The notes beneath the pieces were generated by a model that searched no databases, was not told where the DNA came from, and saw only the letters and a list, made by a program, of their open reading frames with translations. DNA of 49,185 bases from a virus: positions 1 to 49,185 of IMG/VR virus record IMGVR_UViG_3300008266_000090. One strand, given 5' to 3'. A program made the translations under genes and the position numbers. Numbering within the stretch: position 1 is the stretch's first letter; each line of letters opens with the position of its first letter. Below are positions 5,448 to 11,938 of the stretch, piece by piece.

Positions 5448-5476
5448 CCTCGCCATCCTTCGGGAGGCGGGGTTTT
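5448..5476 (+). terminator. Diverged GC hairpin, copy 6 of 6
   Basis: CCTCGCC (5448-5454) pairs with GGCGGGG (5466-5472) including one wobble, with a short inner CC/GG stem, then TTTTGG and GTGGTAGAAAG. It shares the downstream GGTAGAAA motif with copies 3 and 5, although the stem sequence has changed. Confidence 0.55.
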
Positions 5477-5511
5477 GGTGGTAGAAAGTCATAATAAAAC
5501 ATAAACACAAC

Positions 5512-5679
5512 ATGAAAGTAAGGACACGCACTATTTTAGCGGCGACATTCACCGCTTACTGTATCGCCATGGCGGTTACAATGAATGAGGCACACGAGTA
5601 CAGCAAGACCAAGCGGTGCTTGGAAGAGTACGGCGAGGGCGACGTAGGGATGTGCATGTGCTATGAAAACTGTAAATAA
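5512..5679 (+). CDS. Small membrane-anchored or secreted Cys-rich peptide
   Basis: A 55-residue peptide with a basic N-terminus (MKVRTRTILAATFTAYCIAM) leading into a hydrophobic segment, then a charged tail ending in MCMCYENC with three cysteines. It reads as a signal-anchored or exported peptide. It follows hairpin copy 6 and an A-rich leader. Not recognised. Confidence 0.5.
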   Translation: MKVRTRTILAATFTAYCIAMAVTMNEAHEYSKTKRCLEEYGEGDVGMCMCYENCK

Positions 5680-5697
5680 TTTAAACCAAATAAAAAG

Positions 5698-6027
5698 ATG
5701 AAGAGATACTTCACATACCAAAAACAGCGCATGATATTCGAGAGCGCCATGACCCACGTCATAATCGAGGAGACCACCAATCAGACTCAGTCACTGAAGC
5801 TAAGAAAGGGGGTGCACCTCTCGGACTGGATGATGACCAAGGAAGAGGGCGAGGCGAGGCTCGAAGAGATTGCCAAGTACGAGTGCGACGGGGCCACCAT
5901 AGAAGGCGGCGCCGTCTCCAACGAGGGCAGCAGGTACCAACTGCACAGCATAGAGAACCTGAGCGAGATTGAACTACTCAAGATGTCGCGCGTGCTACCA
6001 CTAACATTCAAAGTATATCAACCATAA
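5698..6027 (+). CDS. Hypothetical protein
   Basis: A 109-residue soluble protein starting MKRYFTYQKQRMIFESAMTH, with a charged, helical middle (MMTKEEGEARLEEIAKYE). Not recognised. The ATG follows AACCAAATAAAAAG, similar to other leaders of this block, and the next gene begins four bases after the stop. Confidence 0.65.
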   Translation: MKRYFTYQKQRMIFESAMTHVIIEETTNQTQSLKLRKGVHLSDWMMTKEEGEARLEEIAKYECDGATIEGGAVSNEGSRYQLHSIENLSEIELLKMSRVLPLTFKVYQP

Positions 6028-6031
6028 AGCA

Positions 6032-6268
6032 ATGAACATGAAACTAAAAGGGTATCAGCCTATGGCCATGAAGATTGGCAACGGCGAGGTCGGGCTAGAC
6101 GACAACGACTTCATCGAGTGGAGAAATTTCTACAGGAACAAACTGAGCGGGATGTTTGTCGACTTCATGGTCGACGAGTTAGAGGCGGCCATGGAGATGG
6201 GCGAGGACGGCTTCACGCTCATGATATATAACCAATACAAGGGGCTACTCACCCCTGCACTAAACTAA
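6032..6268 (+). CDS. Small hypothetical protein
   Basis: A 78-residue acidic protein starting MNMKLKGYQPMAMKIGNGEV, not recognised. It is mostly helical (FVDFMVDELEAAMEMGED). Close spacing to the genes on either side indicates one operon. Confidence 0.6.
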   Translation: MNMKLKGYQPMAMKIGNGEVGLDDNDFIEWRNFYRNKLSGMFVDFMVDELEAAMEMGEDGFTLMIYNQYKGLLTPALN

Positions 6269-6274
6269 CACAGC

Positions 6275-6454
6275 ATGCAACAGGTAATCTCAAAGCAGGG
6301 GACGTTCCGCAAGGATAACTCCATCACCGTGTTCGAGGGAGACGTCACGGTGAAAAGCGACGACAGGTACACCACCATATCGGGCACGCACTACAGGCAC
6401 AACTACGATTGGGGTAACCATTGGACAGTAAACGGAGGCAGGGTATGGAAATAG
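6275..6454 (+). CDS. Small hypothetical protein, predicted beta-rich
   Basis: A 59-residue protein starting MQQVISKQGTFRKDNSITVF with repeated alternation of hydrophobic and polar residues, so probably beta-rich. Not recognised. Its end overlaps the next start by ten bases (6445-6454). Confidence 0.5.
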   Translation: MQQVISKQGTFRKDNSITVFEGDVTVKSDDRYTTISGTHYRHNYDWGNHWTVNGGRVWK

Positions 6455-6621
6455 ACAACCTAATACTCATCACGTTCCTGTCCTATTGGGGCAGCCTAAT
6501 CCTGTTGGCTAGTCAATGGTCAAGAAGGAAACCAATCACGAGGGTATCACTCATACTCCTATCAATCGCGCTCGCGTGGTTGACAGGGTACCTAGCATGG
6601 AGTTCGATATGCGCTGGATGA
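6445..6621 (+). CDS. Small two-helix membrane protein
   Basis: A 58-residue protein starting MEIDNLILITFLSYWGSLIL. Two hydrophobic segments, about residues 5-23 and 34-55, flank a basic turn (SRRKPITR), giving a membrane hairpin. The ATG at 6445 lies inside the end of the preceding gene; a TTG further upstream is less likely. Its TGA overlaps the ATG of the next membrane gene. Confidence 0.5.
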   Translation: MEIDNLILITFLSYWGSLILLASQWSRRKPITRVSLILLSIALAWLTGYLAWSSICAG

Positions 6622-6773
6622 CATGGACAATATCTATAGCCGTCTCAGTCAGCGTGCTGTGCTGGTACTATAGCAGGGGTGGGAGGGGAGTCTTCTACCT
6701 GATAGCGGGACTCATAATGCTCAGCATCGTGAGGCCGCACGTGAACAGGGCAACCGCACGCAAGGTGTGGTAG
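6618..6773 (+). CDS. Small membrane protein
   Basis: A 51-residue protein starting MTWTISIAVSVSVLCWYYSR with two hydrophobic segments around residues 3-17 and 24-38, and a basic C-terminus. The start at 6618 is chosen because it gives the ATGA overlap with the preceding membrane gene; in-frame ATGs at 6597 and 6609 are alternatives. The pair may act together in the inner membrane. Last gene of the first left-arm block. Confidence 0.45.
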   Translation: MTWTISIAVSVSVLCWYYSRGGRGVFYLIAGLIMLSIVRPHVNRATARKVW

Positions 6774-6971
6774 CTTATCTAGGCGCATAAACTAGCGCGT
6801 GATTGATAACATCTATAAGAATTTAGGTATCGATTGAAATTATTTATAAGACTTTCGATCCCTAGTTCGTATAAAAAATGTAACTTTCAGCACGCGTTAG
6901 TTAGCGCACACTAAACCGTTTAAGTATATAAATTTCAAGCAGTTAATAAAATTAAAAACAAAACAAAACAG
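6774..6971. promoter_or_regulatory. Intergenic control region with nested inverted repeats
   Basis: About 200 A/T-rich bases between the two plus-strand blocks. An outer inverted repeat pairs ACTAGCGCGTG (6791-6801) with CACGCGTTAGT (6891-6901), 10 of 11 matching; an inner one pairs TAGGTATCGA (6824-6833) with TCGATCCCTA (6855-6864), 9 of 10 matching, around an A/T-rich centre. TAACTTTC at 6881-6888 is one base from the -7 consensus. This probably holds the promoter and operator of the 6972 operon, and could be a replication origin. Confidence 0.45.
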
Positions 6972-7376
6972 ATGTACAAGATACCAACAACATGTCTCGG
7001 GTGGATAGACCTCCTGCCCGCAGAGGTAAGAGAGCAGGCCATAAAGAACGCCAGCCCGAGGTCATTACAGGACGACTGCAACAGCATGTACGACGCATTG
7101 GCAATCTCATTCGTGTGGAAGAACACGCCCGAGGGCGAGGAGTACTGGAAGGATATGGCTGACAGTCACACACCAAACTTCCTCTCGTTCATAGTGCAGT
7201 TCAGGGACTGTATCAACCTGTCGGAGGTGGCTAGGTTCGGCGGCATAAAGCGCCAGACATTGGAGGACGCGCTGAGGGATGAGGACAAGCACACACCTGC
7301 CATGAACCAGCGCATCATGACGATGTTCACTCAAATGCAGAGGGCACTCAACGAGATAAACAGCGATGAGGAGTAG
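6972..7376 (+). CDS. Hypothetical protein, possible helix-turn-helix
   Basis: A 134-residue, largely helical protein. Residues around 82-105 (NLSEVARFGGIKRQTLEDAL) resemble a helix-turn-helix as in Cro/C1-type regulators, where SEVARFGGI and KRQTLEDAL would be the two helices. It is the first gene after the intergenic region with inverted repeats, a position expected for a regulator acting on a nearby operator. The assignment is inference; no full domain is recognised. It overlaps the next gene by eleven bases. Confidence 0.55.
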   Translation: MYKIPTTCLGWIDLLPAEVREQAIKNASPRSLQDDCNSMYDALAISFVWKNTPEGEEYWKDMADSHTPNFLSFIVQFRDCINLSEVARFGGIKRQTLEDALRDEDKHTPAMNQRIMTMFTQMQRALNEINSDEE

Positions 7377-7593
7377 AGAGTCAAGGGCGCTGTCGATAAT
7401 CAAGTTCTTCATAGACAACCCGATCCCGTACAAGAGGGCAGCGAAGGTATTCTACCCCTCGCGTGAGAGGGCGCTGCTGATGAGGGTCTTCAAGAACAGT
7501 AACGACTACGACGACGAGGACTTGAGGGTGTGGGAACTAATCATAAAACAGATAAAAGAGTATGACAAGAAGGTCAAGAAAGAGGCGGGCTAA
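7366..7593 (+). CDS. Small basic hypothetical protein
   Basis: A 75-residue basic helical protein starting MRSRESRALSIIKFFIDNPI. The high Arg/Lys content suggests nucleic-acid binding, without a recognisable domain. It overlaps the previous gene by eleven bases and the next by 32 bases, each in a different frame, so the three are probably translated from one mRNA. Confidence 0.55.
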   Translation: MRSRESRALSIIKFFIDNPIPYKRAAKVFYPSRERALLMRVFKNSNDYDDEDLRVWELIIKQIKEYDKKVKKEAG

Positions 7594-7990
7594 CGCGGGA
7601 CGTTACCGCCTGCCAAAGGAGAAGAGGTCGAGAGGCCCATCCAAACTAGCCATGCTGAGGGAGGAGCAGAGGGTGACACTCACGGTCCGAATGGGCGACG
7701 CCAAGGTCGAGCAGAGACTGGTCAGGACTATAAAGCAGGTCCTCGACAGGCTGGACAACCCGACGTACAGGACACCGCTTAGGATGGCGGTATACTTCGA
7801 CCACCTGTTCGTCACCATCGAGCCTAACCACATGAAGCGCAAGCGCAGGCTGATGAAGATGTTCAGGCTGAGGCCCACGGTGGAGGACATAAGGTGGGTC
7901 AACCTCATATGGAAAGAGCAGAGCGCCATGGCCGTGAGGTCGAGAAGGCTTGGCATAAGGACAGGTATAATAAACAAACAGATATCATAG
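7562..7990 (+). CDS. Basic hypothetical protein
   Basis: A 142-residue strongly basic protein beginning MTRRSRKRRANAGRYRLPKE. The N-terminus is Arg/Lys-rich and disordered-looking; the rest (VRTIKQVLDRLDNPTYRTPL onward) is helical and mixed. Probably binds DNA or RNA, by composition only. It sits directly before the ERF recombinase gene with one base between, suggesting a role in the same replication or recombination module. Confidence 0.55.
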   Translation: MTRRSRKRRANAGRYRLPKEKRSRGPSKLAMLREEQRVTLTVRMGDAKVEQRLVRTIKQVLDRLDNPTYRTPLRMAVYFDHLFVTIEPNHMKRKRRLMKMFRLRPTVEDIRWVNLIWKEQSAMAVRSRRLGIRTGIINKQIS

Positions 7991-7991
7991 C

Positions 7992-8624
7992 ATGAATTTA
8001 CTACAGAAACTACAGGCCATCCAGTCAAAGGTTAGGGCGGTGGCAAAGGACAACGACACGCAGAGTCGTTTCAACCCGAACGGATTTAAGTACGTGAGCG
8101 GGGACAAAATCATCGGCGTCATCCGCCCGCTGATGGACGAGTACAAGGTGATCCTGAAGAGCGAGGTGCTGGCGATAAACAATTCAGTCCAGCAGTACAC
8201 CACGAGCAAGGGCGCGACAAAGAACGAGGTTCTAACCAACATCTCGATGAAGATGACTTGGATAGACACCGAGTCAGGAGAGCGCGAGGAGTGCATGTGG
8301 GGTGCCAACGGGATGAACGACTGGGACAAGGGGTTCGGAAGCGCCGTGACCTACGGTATCAGGTACTTCATACTCAAGTCATTCCTAGTTAGCACGGACA
8401 GCGACGACGTGGACGCTATCGTTAGGGACTACGAGGATCAGGAACGCGCCCCGTCTAACGCAGCGCCAGCGCCAGAATCCGACAAGCCTTGGATTGAGGA
8501 CAACGCAGAGGCCATGGCCAAGGTCGAGGGCTTCATGTCCAGCGGCGGATCAATCGACGACGTGTACAAGAAGTACCGAATGAAGAAGGTTACAAAGGAA
8601 CGTCTAATTAAACTAAGCAAATAA
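7992..8624 (+). CDS. erf: ERF-family single-strand annealing protein
   Basis: A 210-residue protein with the ERF-superfamily layout: N-terminal helix with LQKLQAIQSKVRAVAKDN, then SRFNPNGFKYVSGDKIIGVI, a beta-strand region (EVLTNISMKMTWIDTESGE), and the GFGSAVTYGIRYFILKSFLV segment typical of the family. ERF proteins anneal complementary single strands during phage recombination or circularisation. The last 70 residues are a linker rich in Ala/Pro followed by a small helical tail (DDVYKKYRMKKVTKERLIKL), possibly a partner-binding domain. The stop overlaps the next start by one base. Gene name is given for the family. Confidence 0.85.
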   Translation: MNLLQKLQAIQSKVRAVAKDNDTQSRFNPNGFKYVSGDKIIGVIRPLMDEYKVILKSEVLAINNSVQQYTTSKGATKNEVLTNISMKMTWIDTESGEREECMWGANGMNDWDKGFGSAVTYGIRYFILKSFLVSTDSDDVDAIVRDYEDQERAPSNAAPAPESDKPWIEDNAEAMAKVEGFMSSGGSIDDVYKKYRMKKVTKERLIKLSK

Positions 8625-9094
8625 TGAATCAAGTACAGCTATTCAACCAAGACCTCATGAGCAGGGATGGTATCAAGAAACTATCGGACGCCATCGTGCA
8701 GTCACTAGAGGACGGAGACTTCAACCCGCTAGACTTTAAGCTAGCGGCCAAGGGCTTCGAGAAACTGATGGAGGCCGTGAAGAAACCGATCGACAGGGCG
8801 GCGATGACCGAGGCGGAGAAGTACTCGGCAAAGAACTTCACCTACAAGGGCGCCGACATACAGGTGGCGGAGAACCTAGGCGTGTCTTACGACTACAGCG
8901 GATGCAACCACCCCGAGTACGTCAGGGTACTCGAAGAGTTCAACGCCATAGCAAAGCGAAAGAAGGAGATAGAGGCGCAGCTACAGGCTACTAAGCATAG
9001 CTTCACCATGGTCGACGAGGAGACGGGCGAGGTGGTGACGGTGTACCCTCCAGTTAAGTCCTCCACATCAGGGATCAAGATTACCATAAAATAA
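8624..9094 (+). CDS. Hypothetical protein paired with the ERF gene
   Basis: A 156-residue protein with an acidic helical N-terminal half and a predicted coiled coil at about 105-125 (RVLEEFNAIAKRKKEIEAQL). The C-terminus has VDEETGEVVTVYPPVKSSTS. Proteins of this size and pattern lie next to recombinases in many phages, but I cannot name the family. The one-base overlap with the ERF stop (TAATG) indicates coupling and a recombination-related role. Confidence 0.6.
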   Translation: MNQVQLFNQDLMSRDGIKKLSDAIVQSLEDGDFNPLDFKLAAKGFEKLMEAVKKPIDRAAMTEAEKYSAKNFTYKGADIQVAENLGVSYDYSGCNHPEYVRVLEEFNAIAKRKKEIEAQLQATKHSFTMVDEETGEVVTVYPPVKSSTSGIKITIK

Positions 9095-9101
9095 TAAGCA
9101 C

Positions 9102-9335
9102 ATGAAACTAATGAAGGGAAAGGTCATGATCAAGCCAGTGCTTGAGAAGGCCAGCGAGCTGATCGATATCGAGCAAAGGCGCGTAACCAAGGCGGTGATT
9201 GTACAGACAGGCGAGTGCGAGTACGTCAGGTCAGGTATGACGGTACTCATCAAGCCTACAGGGCTGAAGATGTTCACGCAGAGCGAAGACCAGACGCTGA
9301 TCGTGGACGAGGACAGCATACTCGCAGAGGTATGA
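9102..9335 (+). CDS. Small GroES-like co-chaperonin
   Basis: A 77-residue protein. The start MKLMKGKVMIKPVLEKASEL matches the first strand of GroES (KVLVKPL-like), the middle has the AVIVQTGE strand, and the end SGMTVLIKPTGLKMFTQSED followed by QTLIVDEDSILAEV matches the GroES C-terminal barrel strands (GDKVLF...IVREDDILAV). GroES is about 95 residues with a mobile loop that docks on GroEL; here that region (about residues 16-29) is short and has no clear GGIV-type loop motif. It may still modify the host chaperonin for capsid folding, as phage T4 Gp31 does, or be a diverged barrel with another role. Confidence 0.6.
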   Translation: MKLMKGKVMIKPVLEKASELIDIEQRRVTKAVIVQTGECEYVRSGMTVLIKPTGLKMFTQSEDQTLIVDEDSILAEV

Positions 9336-9646
9336 ACACCACACCGTGCAAGTTTTACAGGGCAGGATCTATAGCACGATCCGCCCTTGACTTTGTTGAT
9401 GCCGAGATGGGGCAGCTGGTCCATGTGTACCCTGCGGACAACAACGAAAATCTGGCGCTCATCATTGACGAAAGGGGCGACTTCATCACTACCTTTGTTA
9501 GCTTTGTTCGTGTCACAGACGTGGGCAGGGAGGACAGGATAGAGAGGATGATATCCGAGATACTCAAAGTGTCAAGGTCCTACGTCCCGTCGATGATCAG
9601 GGACCAGTACGAGAGGGATATTATAAACATAAAAAGAAAGCCATGA
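9332..9646 (+). CDS. Hypothetical protein
   Basis: A 104-residue protein starting MNTTPCKFYRAGSIARSALD, not recognised. Strands dominate the first half and helices with Arg/Ile/Asp the second (EDRIERMISEILKVSRSYVP). The ATG lies in an ATGA overlap with the GroES-like gene, and its own TGA overlaps the next start (ATGA). Confidence 0.6.
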   Translation: MNTTPCKFYRAGSIARSALDFVDAEMGQLVHVYPADNNENLALIIDERGDFITTFVSFVRVTDVGREDRIERMISEILKVSRSYVPSMIRDQYERDIINIKRKP

Positions 9647-10011
9647 AAAAGAAACTAATTATAGGCGGGGTGATTGTGCTGATAGTCACAGCCGTGATAC
9701 TAATCATGAGGGACGACAAGCCTCAGCTATCGGCAACCGACCAGCTCATACAGGATGAGATCGACCACATCAAGGAGCGGGTCGAGATGAGGGACGCCGT
9801 GATCAACGAGCTGGTGATCGAGCTAAGGATGAGGGACTCACTCATAGCAAGCATACAGCAGGGGAAAACTTCTATAACCAACAAATACTATTACGATGAA
9901 AAATTTATTCTTAGTTCTAGCGACAGCGCTAACCGTTCTCTTCGCGTCAACAACCAACGAATGTTTGTCTCAGACTTCTTCAGCGGCAGATACGCTCCCA
10001 AATCTAAGTGA
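9643..10011 (+). CDS. Membrane-anchored coiled-coil protein, spanin-like
   Basis: A 122-residue protein with a short basic N-terminus and one membrane segment (LIIGGVIVLIVTAVILIM, about 5-22), then a long charged helix (about 35-75, DEIDHIKERVEMRDAVINEL) likely to be a periplasmic coiled coil. This is the architecture of inner-membrane spanins such as Rz. A second gene with a signal peptide starts inside it, 116 bases before its end, in another frame, as for Rz/Rz1. The location, remote from the endolysin, is unusual, so the assignment is tentative. Confidence 0.6.
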   Translation: MKKKLIIGGVIVLIVTAVILIMRDDKPQLSATDQLIQDEIDHIKERVEMRDAVINELVIELRMRDSLIASIQQGKTSITNKYYYDEKFILSSSDSANRSLRVNNQRMFVSDFFSGRYAPKSK

Positions 10012-10336
10012 TGACCAAGTATTCAACCTGTGCTACAGCTCACTGAATTATTGGTGGGGATACTCTAACATTCAGGACGCGCTGCTCCAGCAGTACATAC
10101 AGAAAGTAAAACTGTACGAGAAGATGACAGGGGTACAGGCACAGAGCGTCGAGGATCTGGAGAGACTCTACCGTATACGTGAGGCGCAGATAGCAGAGAA
10201 GGACAGCAGGATAGACGAGCTGGAGGGTCAGTTAAAAAAAGCTAACAGGCGCAAGTCTACCATAAAAGTTGGTATGTTTGTCATCACACCAGCAGCCCTA
10301 TTAGCGGGCGTTTATATAGGAACTAAATTAAAATAA
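9896..10336 (+). CDS. Exported coiled-coil protein, nested partner gene
   Basis: A 146-residue protein with a signal peptide (MKNLFLVLATALTVLFASTT, followed by NECLSQ), a predicted coiled coil around 90-118 (REAQIAEKDSRIDELEGQLK) and a C-terminal membrane segment (VGMFVITPAALLAGVYIGTK). The start lies inside the previous gene in another frame (overlap 9896-10011). The combination with the preceding gene resembles a spanin pair, but this protein has no lipobox cysteine in the usual context and has a C-terminal membrane helix, so it may instead be a u-spanin-like or other envelope protein. Confidence 0.55.
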   Translation: MKNLFLVLATALTVLFASTTNECLSQTSSAADTLPNLSDDQVFNLCYSSLNYWWGYSNIQDALLQQYIQKVKLYEKMTGVQAQSVEDLERLYRIREAQIAEKDSRIDELEGQLKKANRRKSTIKVGMFVITPAALLAGVYIGTKLK

Positions 10337-10341
10337 AAGTC

Positions 10342-10635
10342 ATGAACGTAGGACAAGAAGTTGTATGTATCAAGGACCACTCCCGAGGCATAGTCAGGGA
10401 GGGTGAGATGTACACCGTGCAGGATGTCACGGAGACCCCATGCTGCCAGACAGTACTCATAGACATAGGCAAGAGACACGGCAGCAAGATCATCATGTGC
10501 ACGTGCGGGAATAAGTTCCCCATCGACGTGCCGATTCATTACCTAGCCGCCTTCCTGTTTGCCCCTCTGGATGACCTGTTCAACACGGAGATCTCGGAGC
10601 TGATGTCCGAGGTTGAGACGACAATAGAATTATAA
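10342..10635 (+). CDS. Hypothetical protein with Cys pairs
   Basis: A 97-residue protein starting MNVGQEVVCIKDHSRGIVRE, with CC (PCCQ) and CTC (MCTCGN) motifs that could coordinate a metal. The N-terminal part looks like a small beta barrel (GEMYTVQDV). Related short proteins occur in phages and genomes of Bacteroidota, but I cannot name a function. The ATG is five bases after the previous stop. Confidence 0.6.
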   Translation: MNVGQEVVCIKDHSRGIVREGEMYTVQDVTETPCCQTVLIDIGKRHGSKIIMCTCGNKFPIDVPIHYLAAFLFAPLDDLFNTEISELMSEVETTIEL

Positions 10636-10653
10636 ACCAACACACACATAACA

Positions 10654-10878
10654 ATGATAAACATTGAGAGCAAACCAAAGAAGACGATCCAACACTTTGA
10701 TGGATCGATCACACTAGACAAGACCTACACGTACACCGTATCGAAGTGTATCAACGGCGAGGTCAAGTACATTGTAGAGATGCACGATGAACTACCCGAG
10801 GCACTAACTAGTGCAATCATTGGAGGTATCCTCAACTACTGCACGACCATAGGTATAGGTCAGGTTGAAAACAAATAA
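10654..10878 (+). CDS. Small hypothetical protein
   Basis: A 74-residue protein starting MINIESKPKKTIQHFDGSIT, with alternating beta-type segments (KTYTYTVSKC) and an end predicted to be helical. Not recognised. It overlaps the first copy of the 30-bp tandem repeat by two bases. Confidence 0.55.
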   Translation: MINIESKPKKTIQHFDGSITLDKTYTYTVSKCINGEVKYIVEMHDELPEALTSAIIGGILNYCTTIGIGQVENK

Positions 10879-10936
10879 TTTCACAAACGATGAAACAGAC
10901 AGAAGAAATTTCACAAACAATGCAACAGACAGAAGA
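10877..10936 (+). repeat. 30-bp tandem duplication spanning a start codon
   Basis: Two adjacent 30-nt units, 10877-10906 and 10907-10936, each AATTTCACAAAC-(G/A)ATG-(A/C)AACAGACAGAAGA, differ at two positions. Each contains an in-frame ATG (10890 and 10920), so the duplication doubled the leader and first codons of the next gene. Confidence 0.9.
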
Positions 10937-11336
10937 GAAGAAAGAGCTGACCCTAGAGGAAGCTAAGAAACAGATGGAACGTAACAAGATCGTGTCGTTC
11001 CTCATGTACACCATAGTGATGGGCTACCTAGCCGATGAGCTAGCTGGCAAGTACATAACCAAGGATGTGAAGATGACCTTCAACAGGTTCTTTGACACGT
11101 TCATGAAGCGCAACAAGCACAACCTAGACCAGCTGTTCAACATGTCGATAGACGAGATGCCCGACAGAGGGGCCGCGTTCTTGGAGACACAGCAGATGAT
11201 CGAGATGCTGGCGGGAAGGGTTGCCATGCTGCCAGTCCACGCCTACCCAGACATCGTCATGATCATAGACGCCTATGTCGCGGGGCAGGTTATAAGAGAA
11301 GGTGATACAGACACAGAAGAGAAGCCATCCGAATAG
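10890..11336 (+). CDS. Hypothetical helical protein with duplicated N-terminus
   Basis: A 148-residue protein beginning MKQTEEISQTMQQTEEKKEL; the first 20 residues show the repeat QTEE-ISQTM-QQTEE produced by the 30-bp duplication. A second start at 10920 would give a 138-residue form with the same leader sequence. The rest is helical (LEEAKKQMERNKIVSFLMYT...) and not recognised. It is the last gene before the convergent late region, and its TAG lies in the terminator hairpin at 11323-11347. Confidence 0.65.
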   Translation: MKQTEEISQTMQQTEEKKELTLEEAKKQMERNKIVSFLMYTIVMGYLADELAGKYITKDVKMTFNRFFDTFMKRNKHNLDQLFNMSIDEMPDRGAAFLETQQMIEMLAGRVAMLPVHAYPDIVMIIDAYVAGQVIREGDTDTEEKPSE

Positions 11337-11347
11337 GGTGGCTTTTA
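11323..11347 (+). terminator. Terminator at the early/late convergence
   Basis: AGCCATCC (11323-11330) pairs with GGGTGGCT (11336-11343), with one wobble and a GAATA loop, then TTTTAT. It sits exactly at the convergence of the plus-strand block and the minus-strand late block; the plus-strand stop codon falls in the loop. U-rich only on the plus strand, so it mainly ends plus-strand transcription. Confidence 0.7.
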
Positions 11348-11938
11348 TCTTTCCGCTATAAACTCTCGCACCACATACGAGGTAGCAGTCTTGGGCTGCT
11401 CCACGTCTGGTGACTTCTTAACCTTAACAACCGATCGGCCACCTTCTGGACAGAAGTAGTCGGCCATCCTCTCCTTAGTAACCCTCCTGCCTTGGTTCCC
11501 CAAGTTTGTCTTGAAGGTCTCGTAGCCAGACATGTCCACGCCTAGCGCGTACATCCGCATCTCAACGTCGGCTACCGTGTTACCCATCTCGTTGATTATA
11601 CTATACCTATTGACGCCGTCGTGGCTGGACACCGCAAGTTCTGGGGTGCTATCCTCCACGCTCACGTCCATGCTCACGCCGTACTGTTTAGCAGCAAACA
11701 TGAGCGCCACAATCTCCGCGTGGATCGTCGGCACCAGACCCTTCTGGTCCATGCCAGCGTACTGACCACGGAACACCGGGCTATACTGACCTGTTCGCTT
11801 GTCGTAAAGCCTTACGGCTACCTCAATAATTGAATTGTAGCTTGTCCTGTCTACGCGCTCTACTATATAGCCCGCTTCCGAGAACAGGCCGTGAACTTTT
11901 AGCAGGTAGGACTGCTCTGTCTTTAACGTTACATTCAT
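11345..11938 (-). CDS. Hypothetical protein, end of the late block
   Basis: A 197-residue protein starting MNVTLKTEQSYLLKVHGLFS, not recognised. It seems soluble, with mixed strands and helices (RQYAGMDQKGLVPTIHAEIV region is well formed) and a Lys-rich tail. Its first 116 bases overlap the 3' end of the endolysin gene in another frame; here the frame of this gene looks the more protein-like. As the last late gene it is in the lysis cassette, but a lysis role is not shown. Confidence 0.6.
   Translation of the reverse strand: MNVTLKTEQSYLLKVHGLFSEAGYIVERVDRTSYNSIIEVAVRLYDKRTGQYSPVFRGQYAGMDQKGLVPTIHAEIVALMFAAKQYGVSMDVSVEDSTPELAVSSHDGVNRYSIINEMGNTVADVEMRMYALGVDMSGYETFKTNLGNQGRRVTKERMADYFCPEGGRSVVKVKKSPDVEQPKTATSYVVREFIAER

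Noticed and set aside
1199-5476. Repeated GC hairpins as a CRISPR array
   Set aside because: Spacing of hundreds of bases with genes between, loops vary, and they are inverted-repeat hairpins; no array structure.
7477-7484. CTGATGAG resembling a hammerhead core
   Set aside because: No GAAA with flanking stems or cleavage-site stem nearby; it lies within a coding sequence.
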